Origin: Nelumbo lutea
Taxonomy: Eukaryota; Streptophyta; Magnoliopsida; Proteales; Nelumbonaceae
Assembly: GCA_022828595.1 (NCBI GenBank)
Contig: JAKGHH010000002.1
Location: 45,044,222 to 45,108,221, forward strand
Reading direction: 5' to 3'
DNA: 64,000 nt
How positions within the stretch are numbered: position 1 is the stretch's first letter; every line of letters begins with the position of its first letter. The notes below the pieces were generated by a model, which searched no databases, was not told the origin of the DNA, and saw only the letters and a list, made by a program, of their open reading frames with translations. Positions 54,889-64,000 of this stretch are shown piece by piece. The position numbers and the translations under genes were made by a program.

Positions 54889-55900
54889 TTTAAAACGTAT
54901 TGCACCGATACAGATGTGTATCGGCATGCAATCGGTCAATACGCACTGGTATGGGGTGATACGTGCAAAATGTTGCATCTTTATATATGTGGCATTTTTT
55001 GCTACTCTAAACCATCAAGCTAGGCTTTATCATATGTTATTAGATAGGGTAAAATAAATTATATTATGTTTTTGTATTGACATACAATTTAAATAAAAAA
55101 TATGTGTTTATATTTAACAATACTAATTATTCCAAGCAATAATATTTACAAATAGTATTTTATAAATTAATATAATAAATAATTTATCAATTCCATATTT
55201 ATATAAAAAGATAAATTTTAATATCAATAAAATTATACAAATAAAATATTAATAATAAAATAATTATTTTAATATTTAAGTTGCACATGATATGCATTTT
55301 AAAATTTTATATATTTTTAAAAATTATTAATTAATATTTTAATTTACATTAATAAGTAATAATGACATATTTATTGTTTAAAAAATATTATTTACAAAAT
55401 CTTGAAGAATATAATATTAAATTGAATCTATCAAATTTTTTATTTTGAATTATTTATAGAAATAAAAATATTAACAATGGAATAGTTATTTTAGTAAATA
55501 AAAATTATGAATTCGTATAGGATATATATCTTATAAATTTTAACAAATTTGATATACTTTAAGTTAAAAAATAAGTTATATAATAATTAAAATATAATAT
55601 TCACATGTGTTTAGTGTCTTGGGCTCTTGATTGATACATTATAAATAAAATTATATGATATCTAGGCTTCCCTATATATTAATTGTAATATATTTTTTTA
55701 TATGCATCATTAAAATATATACTATTTGTGACTAATTTGGTTTTAAATTTAGTATTATTGTATTTTGTGGAATTTGTATGTATTTCTCTAACATATCCGT
55801 CTATTTTCATATTTTTTGTTTGTATCAATGCATTTCCAAAGCGTATCCGTATCCATATCTGAATTTTCTGATACAATACCTGATACCAATACTTTAATCA
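54889..55900. mobile_element. Probable DNA element with GTATTG/GATAC ends
   Basis: The left end TTTTAAAACGTATTGCACCG and the complement of the right end TGATTAAAGTATTGGTATCA are similar, and both are followed by GATAC/GTATC motifs. The core (55,000-55,780) is extremely AT-rich and non-coding. No duplication was resolved. Confidence 0.4.
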
Positions 55901-56050
55901 TTGCCTTGGGGAAAACGGGATTCAATCCCAAGTTTCCTCTTCAACCACTCAAAGAACTTAGTCCTTTACCAACTAAATTGGTACCTTCCAACCTCCACAA
56001 GATATGCCAATATAGTTAACAAAACATTCTTTATATTCTTTATACACAAT

Positions 56051-56542
56051 TAGACCTAGCAAAAAGTTCACCCAACCCGCAAACCCGAAAAAACATCATT
56101 AGGGTCTCATATTTAGCTACCTGAATTTCAAAATGACTCAACCTGAAATAAAAACTAGGTTTGGTTGGATTGGGCCATGGATCAACCTGCTAACCTGATT
56201 GTTGGGTCTAATTGGGACCATTTATATATTGTTAAAAATGTCCACTCTTTAATCATCACTATTTAGTGTTTACTCTTTGAATTGTTAAATATTCAAGTTT
56301 TTTTATTTTATCTTTGGAGTTTTAAGGTTAATTCCTTTAATTTTGGCATTTTCCTTGTATTTCTTTTTTATTTTTTAAAAAGTCATTTTTTTTGGATAAA
56401 CCGAATTGACCCATGGGTCAAACCTAACCCAAACATTTAGGGTTAGAGTTTCGCATTTTCCGACCCAACCTGAAACTCAATCCAATCCGAAACCAACCCA
56501 AAGTGTCTTGACCCAACCCACCCAACCCAATTGCCAAGCCTA
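56051..56542. mobile_element. hAT-like MITE with CCCAACCC subterminal repeats
   Basis: The ends TAGACCTAGCAA and the complement TAGGCTTGGCAA match at 9 of 12. The flanks TACACAAT (56,043-56,050) and CACACAAC (56,543-56,550) differ by two transitions. Subterminal CCCAACCC motifs relate it to the 91-2904 element. Confidence 0.7.
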
Positions 56543-56559
56543 CACACAACTATTCGAGG

Positions 56560-56804
56560 TAAGGTTCAAAATATCGATATGCTCGATATGTCGATAGGGG
56601 CATATCGGGCAAATATATACTGCTTTTTGATGCTTTTTTATTATTTTTTTCACAATTGGTATAGGGGCCCCGGTTTATGGCTCCTCCACCCCCTGAATCG
56701 GTTAGACCCCCGATACATCCACTATAGGGGCATATCAGAAGGGTCCCAGAATGATACGTATCAGCTCTGATATGGGCCGATATGTATCAATACTTTGAAC
56801 CTTG
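56560..56804. mobile_element. Small MITE with AAGGTTCAAA ends
   Basis: TAAGGTTCAAAATATCGATA at the left and CAAGGTTCAAAGTATTGATA (complement) at the right. ATTCGAGG is duplicated perfectly at 56,552-56,559 and 56,805-56,812. At 245 bp, with GATATCG-rich subterminal regions, it inserted 17 bp from the preceding MITE. Confidence 0.88.
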
Positions 56805-57713
56805 ATTCGAGGTTGGTTGCATTTCCCCCATAAACCTATACCAATTAATCTAATATACAAAATTGCCCTTGAGAGATCAGAACATTGTTAGCTGCCTTGC
56901 TGGTAAAGTCTCTGGGTGGTTGCAGTGGGGACCCGGGATCAAGTCTTTTCTTCACCCTTACTAGTTGACCCAGGAACTGGTAATGGCTCCAGGTCCAGTT
57001 TAAGACCCCAAAACCGTCCGATTGGAATTCAGACCGACAGTCGGACCATTTGACATGGGAACCTGTGGTCTCAGCGGTTTTGTTTCTGACCCAATTTTCA
57101 AAACCATGTAGCTGCATTTTGCCAGCATATATTGATCTGAAACTTGATAAATAGAAAAGAATGCTGAATATACCAAAAAGATGATCATTTTTATGCTGCT
57201 AAGTAGTAAACAAAACAGTTATATACAACATTTTAATCTTGAGCCATCCTTGCTTGATGCATCGACCTCAATAATGCGATCTAATGGAGAATGCAACCAA
57301 AATTCGGAGTTTATTTGAGATGCTTCCATGAAGGATCCTCACACCTTTTTTCTGTTCATGAGGTAAACAAGAGTAGCCCATCTCAAGCCCATTACCTCCC
57401 CAACCCTGGTGAAGGTGGTATTTGATCCCAAGTCTCCATCACAAATTTACAACCAGCCAGACGATCTTATCAACTGAGCCAATTGGCACCCTCTCCAAAC
57501 ACCCTGACAGACATGCATCCAATGTTGTATCAAGGCTTGACTTTTTTTTTTTTTTAAACTGAAAACTGAACTGTAAAGCTTAAGGCAGTACTGGAGCCAT
57601 CATAAAAGCTAACTTGCTGCCGATGGCAAAAAATAGATGGAATAAATACGAGATCAAATGCACACTAACACCCCAAAGTTAATTATTGGCAAATTTGTAT
57701 AAATGGAGGAAAA
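56805..57713. other. Intergenic, unassigned
   Basis: No gene is seen. A minus-strand frame at 56,845-57,117 is open but contains GGTCTGAATTCCAATCGG-type sequence resembling decayed repeat rather than coding. 57,540-57,558 is a T run. Confidence 0.35.
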
Positions 57714-57950
57714 CATGGTTCAAAATATCAATAATCTGGATACACCCAAATCACGTATTCAGAGGTTTCAACAATCGATACTCAGTTTTTTTTTAACCAA
57801 ACTATATGCACAGATAGATATATTTTAATGTTCATTAATGGTTAAACCTATTAAAAATTTCTAGCTCTCTGCATTTAGAATTTCAGTAATCCTGAAAACC
57901 AATTTCTGTCATACGTTATGGTACCATATATATTGATACTTTGAACCATG
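57714..57950. mobile_element. Small MITE, relative of 56,560-56,804
   Basis: The left end CATGGTTCAAAATATCAATA is close to the complement of the right end CATGGTTCAAAGTATCAATA. Flanks GAGGAAAA and GAACCAAA match at only 5 of 8, so the duplication is uncertain. Confidence 0.6.
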
Positions 57951-58590
57951 GAACCAAATCCAGTCTATGACATGGTGCCCAGTGCTGAAATTTCAGGGTC
58001 TTCCTGCCCCCAGTTCTAAGATATTTGAGACCAATCTTTACAAGTTATGCCATACTACCTGCAATGGGGCTCCCATAGGATAAAAAACAGGATAGGTTTT
58101 CCCCAGGCCATTATATGCTACAAACATCACAGAATTAAGTATTAACTGCATTTTGCACCAAGAACAGTTAAAACATGTTAAAAAATTAAGATAAAAAGCA
58201 GGCATTACATAGATAGAGTTTTTTCTCTTTTTTTTTCTCTAGTTTCTCCATGTGAAAAAGATATTATCCAGCTATGTATCCATAGTTGCACAAGCACTTT
58301 CCACAAAAACATTGCTGTCAGATGATACTAAATTAGGCAATTAATTTTCATCTGCTAATGATGAATGCTGTCAAGAACATGAATTAGCAATGCACAGGGT
58401 CTGCAATCGGTTGATATGCCATTCAATGTCTTTCTCTTTATCCTTTTGGCATTTGTCTTGATTAATCTCTTAGAAATATTTTGTGGTTATTCTTAGGAAC
58501 CCTACTGATGGGTGTGCCCCCTTTGCAAAAAATGTGATGTGCCTAATCATTCCACCCCACCACACACAGAAGAATAAATAATTAATACTG
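57951..58590. other. Intergenic, unassigned
   Basis: AT-rich sequence without recognised coding or repeat termini, lying 3' of the PPR-SMR gene. Confidence 0.35.
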
Positions 58591-58846
58591 TTGGAATAAT
58601 GTTTTCACTTGATATTCAAGTATACAAAGGTAATAATAAGCAAATTTTTAATGATCGTGTTATATTCACACCAGTTGCCCCATTTATGAAAAGCCAACCA
58701 AGTAAAACCAATTTCATATTGGAATAATGTTTTCACTTGATATTCAAGTATACAAAGGTAATAATAAGCAAATTTTTAATGATCGTGTTATATTCACACC
58801 AGTTGCCCCATTTATGAAAAGCCAACCAAGTAAAACCAATTTCATA
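58591..58846. repeat. Exact 128-bp tandem duplication
   Basis: 58,591-58,718 and 58,719-58,846 are identical as read (TTGGAATAATGTTTTCACTT ... AACCAATTTCATA). There is no known element signature. It is either a very recent duplication or an assembly artefact. Confidence 0.9.
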
Positions 58847-59103
58847 TTTACTAAATCTAAATTGAAAGAACAGAACAAAGAAGGAATAAAAAGAAGGGGA
58901 AGACTTATTCCATTTTCAGAACTTGCATTTTACACTTTCTAATAGGCTCACACTTTGACTGTATTACAATGTTGATTATTGTGCTTGTATTGACAGCTGC
59001 AAAGTGTTCTGCTTTGAAATGAAAAAAAATATATTAAATAAATACATGCATAAGCAATCATGACAGAAAACAAACAAAATTGGGTTGATAAGTTGTGTGA
59101 TTC

Positions 59104-62100
59104 TTATCTTCTAGTGGCACCAATGCTTCTCTGTAGCCAATAATACAATGACTTTTTTGTGACTTTCAACCTTTGCAAAACCACAGGTCTTCTGGCCAAA
59201 GATTCACATTCCACCAGTAGCCCGTTTTTTCCAAAATTTCCATGGTCTAGATCTATTCTGACAGAGCTTCCAACATCATGTTTAACATGTGGAATTCTAG
59301 ATCCTGCACCAACAACTTCAAGCCCTAATTCATCTCGAAGAAGTTTGATTATCACATTGCGCACCTCAGCCTCATGGTTGGCAGCACCAACACCTTCCTT
59401 CCTGACTCCTAAGATGATAACCATGTCATCCTTGATTGCATGTCCTGCAAACATGCACAATATATAAAACTCTGTGTTTAGACACAAAACAGATACCAAG
59501 TCCAACAGCCCCAAAAAACGCCTAAATACAACTTCTCTTGATGAACTTCATCAAAATATCAAAAACATCCAGAAATCACCCAAACTGTTTCTTTTTCCAG
59601 TTAAATCAGATGATAAACTGCTCATTATACCATGTGAAAGGTTTCAATCCTATATACCTTCCAGAACTCTGCAATGTACAAAGGTCATCAACATCTATCT
59701 ATAGCAAGGTTAAAAGACTTATAGATCAAGAAAACCTGTCTAAGTTGAGGAACATCAAATTAATTCTGAGGTAGAGGTAAATCTATTGTATTATCAGTGT
59801 TTGGCCTTGGATGTATGTTATTGTTTCTTTTTTCCTACTTTGTGTATATCCATGTGCACATATCAACATATAAGAAACATATTTCTATTACATCTTATAA
59901 ATGCTGACCTAGGGTGCATCTCTCTTTCATCATCTGCAAAACTGCAAGAATAACAATCCGAGCTTCAACCTGTTGAAACAGAACATGGAAAGACCTGAGG
60001 AAGTAGATCGAAAAATAAGAACAATGACAGAAATAGCTGGTTCACTTGGAGGCATGGAAAAGACCAACTGACTGAGTACTGATTTTCAGCAAACCCACCA
60101 GCATAGCTTTAAATAGATGTGTTTGTCTGACTTTCTCTCTATATGGAAATAAACACAACATTATGCTTTTCCATTCAAAGGCATTGGAAATGCTATATCT
60201 AGCATTTTAAATATTGGGTCCGTACTGTATGTCATACCTATGATGCACCCCTATTTCAATATTCAAATGTTTAAGCCAAGTAGGGCATTCCGTGTTGACA
60301 TAACACAACATGGATGTTGCTAAGATGTACCTAGATATTTTACAATCAAGAATCTTTATAATCTGACAAATAGAATTTGGAATAAATTAAAGAATTAGGG
60401 TAAAACCATATCAATGTGCTCTAAATTATATATCTCCATGTATTTATACCAATGTTTTAAAAACCAACCAAGAGGCTGAACCGTTTTTGGCTCCGGGTCG
60501 CGGGTTGACCGTTTGGGTCAAGTGGGTCAGACTGCCCCACATGTATTTAAGGTATATGTGTGTGTGTGTGTGTATAAATATATATTTTATCAATAAATAA
60601 TGTATAATTCTGTTTTAGATATATATAATTGCAATTTGAGGCCAAAAAAGAGCTTTATTTTTTTTGCGAAAATAGTGGGGCAAGGCACTGTAAGCATAGA
60701 TCTCGAAAAGTTACCCAAAATAAAAAAAAGGATCACCCCAATTGGACATTGGAGTGCAAAGTTACGGCCTCCGAAAGTTTGCATGCATTGAGTGTGCAAC
60801 CCACAACCCGGTGACAGGGTCGAATGGGCCAATGGTTGAATCGAATGGGTTATACAGTTCTTGACCAAGTCAACAGTTTTGACCACATAATAGGTTTTGA
60901 CTGAACTGGACCCGGGATCCTGGCCGGATGACAGTTCGACTGGTTCAACCAACCGGGTCAATGATGGGTTGAAAAAACTGATTTATACCATGAGATCCTG
61001 TAGTCAAGTCCAATACCTTAACCAACATGTGAAACTTACACCATAAAAAACAGTAGATAAATAGTGTCTGCAACCACCAACCCATGTCCAACACTCATAT
61101 CAAATGTAGTTATGATGTCAGCAACATTACATGCTATTCTACCAGAATTTGCTAGATCAATATATAAATCATGATAGTGTTGTTCCTAATTTAGTTATGA
61201 AAACCTTCATTGGCTCTAGTAGTATCTTGTTTCAATTGGTATCAAGCATTGAGTTGGATGTTCTTTATATGTGAATTCTACCTTTGTAAGTCCCCGAAGA
61301 TCAACCACCAGGTTGTCTGCCATGTCCTTTTGTAGGTGTGCTGCAACCACTTCAAGAAGCAGACTTTGGGGTTTCTCTATGCCAGATTTGTTACAAGAAC
61401 TTCCCAGCCTCAAAAGACTTTGATCTTGATTGTTGTCCTGTATTACTCCTTCACACCATTCCTCAATTAGCTCCTTGAGAAAATAATCATTGGCACTATA
61501 CCTGCAGTATACATGCTTGTTTTATTAGAAAAGGAAAGAGCAGATCCAACTACACCCCTAACTGTTTGAAATTGTGTCCTACATAGACTTCTTTGAGTAC
61601 AAATAAGGAACACCATACATCACTAACATTCTGGATACCTTGTAGGTATTGTTGGCAATTTATTGCAATACATCTCACTTGGAAAACAACAAGATTTTAA
61701 GTGGCAGAAGCACTTGCACATGTGTCTGTAACAAGTCACAGTTACATGGGTGTGTATGTGTGCATGTGCATGTCAGGAAGCCCTGGAAGCAGTCTTTTCA
61801 CCTAGGCTATTGATGGGAAAGTACAGAGATGAAGGGCATATCCGTTCGCTAGAAAAACTGCTAAAATTACAAAAACTAGATTTTAGATGGAGTTGCAGGA
61901 TGAAACTTGGTAGGATGAAACAATGCAAATTGGATACAATGGGAAACTTGTAGGTTTTGATGTAAATCAAAGAAAATTGAACTTGGATCAATTCCAGTTC
62001 TTTAAGGATGCTAAAAGAACTCTTTGACAAAAAAATCTGTGGACTGTTGATTGCTATAATGGCTACTTTCCAAGGGGGGTAGAATCACTCTAGGGTGTGG

Positions 62101-62335
62101 GAATCAGTCACCATTCTTAACATATGCTATAAGAACTCAAGTAAACTCAATTTATTGACATTAAAACATTCTATACACATTTATAGATTGTAGGTTAATA
62201 AAACTTCTAAAAGAATTAAGAAATAGAAAATTACAACTAAAATCCTACAATTTAAACAAAACAATAACTCCTACACTACTTATGCAATGACTTTGGAACT
62301 TTAAACATATGTTGACTATTACTAAAGTAACTAAG

Positions 62336-62366
<31 letters not shown>

Positions 62367-63727
62367 GGTTCTCTAAAATAGAAAGGTGCTACACAAGAGC
62401 CAAGGGGTAGACCATCCTCAATAATCTTCTAATGCAATTCTATCAATGGTTGTGGGAATGTCTTCCCCCTTTTCACCTCTATTTTAATGACCTCTTTTGG
62501 CTATTAAGTCTGTTACCTGGTTGTCTTGATGGTAGATGTGGCATGCTTCAACCTCAATTGCTGCAATCCCTGCCACCCTCTGAGTGTCAACTATTGTTGT
62601 TTTGATGTGCTATGGGATGTTTTTTGTGCCCATATGACATCCTATAACCAATCGAGAGTCTCCTATCCATTTTTTTTTCATCCCTTGTTCCTATCCATGT
62701 TTATTGCTTCTCTAGCTGCCCTTGCTTTTGTTCTGTTATGCCAATGGTTGACAGTATAATCCTAGATATTTCATAGTTTGTCCTAAGATCCTTCCTTGAT
62801 AATCTCTAGCTACATATCCAGTTGTAGTTTCTCTTTGGTTTCCCAAATATGCATCCAAATTGGTTTTTATTATCAGAATGGGTAGGGTTGCCACCTTATT
62901 ATGATGGTCTCCTTATTTGTTACTTGAAATGCCATCCCATCCAGAGATGGTTCTTGATTAGCATGCTCTACAAATTGTGGTTGGGCCTAGCCTAAGACAT
63001 TATCTGGTATAGGTTATTTGTTAATTGCTATTTTTACTAGGTTATTCCTACCCGGTCACAATTCAGATGAGGAAAGCTAATTTCTCCCAAATGGGTCCTT
63101 CCTATGCAGATTTTGAATCCTGATCCACCAATCAAGAATGGTTCCATCATTTCCATTCAGCCCTAGGCATGTTCTATCTCTGGCATTCCAAATTAGATTA
63201 GCTAGATTGCAATTGTGGAAAGTATGTTGTTCATCTTCCCTCCTTTGGCCACAAATCACAAGTTGGGTTGTTTCTTATTCCTCTCTCAACCTGTGAAATA
63301 AGGAAAAAAAACTGGTGTCAAATTTAGCTCAAATTACAAGTATCATCATCATCCAATTACAATTTGGGTTGTAATTCTAGAAGCAAGGCTTTCTCACTTC
63401 TAGGATAAGTTTTCATGAGTGCTGATTGATCCCTATCACCGTCTCTAAAACATGATATTTCATGTTGGTTCTAAAAAATCTGGCAAATTAATACAAGAGG
63501 AAAAATGAAAAAAAAAGCACTTGATTTTCATAAAGGTAATGAAAACCTTTCAAGTTCATAAATACATGCTATAAAGTTCAGTTTACATGGAAGAAGCATC
63601 TAAAAAATTGAACCATGCATTTAACACACCCTGCTTTCCGCATGTCTTGATATATAGCTAGGCATTGTTGCACTTCATGCAAGGACCCATATCTTCTACG
63701 AGCTCGTAAGAGTGTATTATATGTCAC
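59104..63727 (-). CDS. PPR-SMR protein like At5g02830, C-terminal exons
   Basis: Four exons join in frame on the minus strand: 63,727-63,630 (98 bp), 61,501-61,282 (220 bp), 59,969-59,909 (61 bp) and 59,444-59,104 (341 bp, stop TAA), all GT-AG, giving 239 residues. The first exon begins mid-protein with VTYNTLLRARRRYGSLHEVQ, a PPR repeat; upstream exons lie beyond 64,000. Then come YFLKELIEEWCEGVIQ, KPQSLLLEVVAAHLQK and an SMR-like domain (NLVVDLRGLTK, VEARIVILAVLQMM, DDMVIILGVRKEG, RNVIIKLLRDELGLEV). The family is mostly organellar and RNA-binding. The SMR motif reads DLRG rather than DLHG, as I recall for At5g02830 too, so nuclease activity is doubtful. A 2.1-kb and a 1.3-kb intron hold repeats. 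Confidence 0.88.
60451..60981. mobile_element. hAT-like MITE in a PPR-SMR intron
   Basis: The perfect 8-bp duplication TTTATACC lies at 60,443-60,450 and 60,982-60,989. The ends AATGTTTTAAAAACC and the complement TCAGTTTTTTCAACC are similar. The interior has GGTTGACC/GGGTCAA motifs and a (TG)n run near 60,557-60,573. It is non-coding, and the neighbouring splice sites are intact. Confidence 0.85.
62341..62365. repeat. (TC)n microsatellite
   Basis: A run of about 12-13 CT units within the large PPR-SMR intron. Confidence 0.9.
62500..63270 (-). pseudogene. LINE 3' remnant (zf-RVT and RNase H) in a PPR-SMR intron
   Basis: The minus strand has a zf-RVT-type fragment at 63,259-63,077 (ICGQRREDEQHTFHNCNLAN, LIWNARDRTC). 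Then, near 62,890-62,520, come broken RNase H pieces (DAYLGNQ, ARDYQG, IGDSRLVI). It has the same orientation as the host gene. Many stops show it is old. Confidence 0.65.
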
Positions 63728-64000
63728 CTGAAATAACAACAATGCAGCATATTTTGATCTTATATTGAAATGGAGATGCGTCAAATACTTATCCATGGAT
63801 ATCTGTGGAAGGGAAACCATTTGTCTAGTAGCATAAGTATCTAAACTATACTAAGAGAGAGACTTTGTACATTAAATTCCCGATAGATGCTTTACAAATA
63901 TTGAGCATGTCTTCTAATGCATTAAACCAAGTAAATCCTTATCCATGTGATGGGCAAATAGGAGAAGGAAAGGTTTGTACTTTGTAGAGGCCAAGGAAAT
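63728..64000 (-). other. Intron of the PPR-SMR gene running off the window
   Basis: Upstream of the acceptor at 63,728. No further PPR-coding sequence is recognised before the window ends. Confidence 0.5.

Noticed and set aside
1..64000. tRNA, rRNA and microRNA genes
   Set aside because: No cloverleaf or rRNA signature was recognised by eye. The only tRNA-related sequences are the retroelement primer-binding sites.

Overview
This is nuclear DNA of a flowering plant. The evidence is GT-AG introns in genes whose closest relatives I know are plant genes, plant L1-type LINEs with a C-terminal RNase H, a chromodomain Ty3/gypsy element, a Tat/Retand-type Ty3/gypsy element with a second RNase H, and many small hAT-, Harbinger- and Mutator-like elements. 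The species cannot be fixed from the window. Long transposon-filled introns and dense nested elements suggest a large, repeat-rich (perhaps woody) genome; that is inference.

Only three host genes look functional. (1) Minus strand, 24,992-26,256: the first two coding exons of a TONNEAU1 (TON1) homologue; its later exons were not found in the window. (2) Plus strand, 44,033-49,569: a complete four-exon leukotriene A-4 hydrolase/M1 aminopeptidase homologue of 612 residues with an intact zinc site. (3) Minus strand, 59,104-63,727: the C-terminal 239 residues (four exons) of a PPR-SMR protein like Arabidopsis At5g02830, running off the right edge. Two gene fragments are pseudogenes inside inverted-repeat structures: a VFB-type F-box/LRR fragment (42.5-43.1 kb) and a phytosulfokine-receptor-type LRR fragment (53.1-53.7 kb).

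Layout: 0.1-2.9 kb, a hAT-like element with a perfect 8-bp target duplication. 2.9-11.9 kb, a nest in which LINE ORF1-type sequence is split by LINE A, LINE A is split by LINE B, and LINE B by a small DNA element, each level marked by target-site duplications. 12.1-23.9 kb, minus-strand LINEs, one of them split by a 7.3-kb chromovirus-type element that carries a second, different LTR in its middle. 24.5-26.3 kb, a Tourist-like MITE and TON1. 26.3-29.0 kb, degenerate repeats. 29.0-34.1 kb, a Tat/Retand-type element lacking most of integrase. 34.3-39.7 kb, duplicated blocks, AT-rich repeats and a solo LTR. 39.9-43.3 kb, four small DNA elements, the last carrying the F-box fragment. 44.0-49.6 kb, the aminopeptidase gene with a stacked transposon in intron 3. 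50.3-58.9 kb, inverted repeats, the receptor fragment, MITEs and an exact 128-bp tandem duplication. 59.1-64 kb, the PPR-SMR gene with a MITE and a LINE remnant in its introns.

The host genes are unrelated housekeeping genes (cell division, peptide hydrolysis, organelle RNA metabolism) and do not form a pathway. The notable biology is in the transposons: a retroelement with an extra internal LTR that appears to have inserted as one unit, and inverted-repeat elements carrying pieces of signalling genes.
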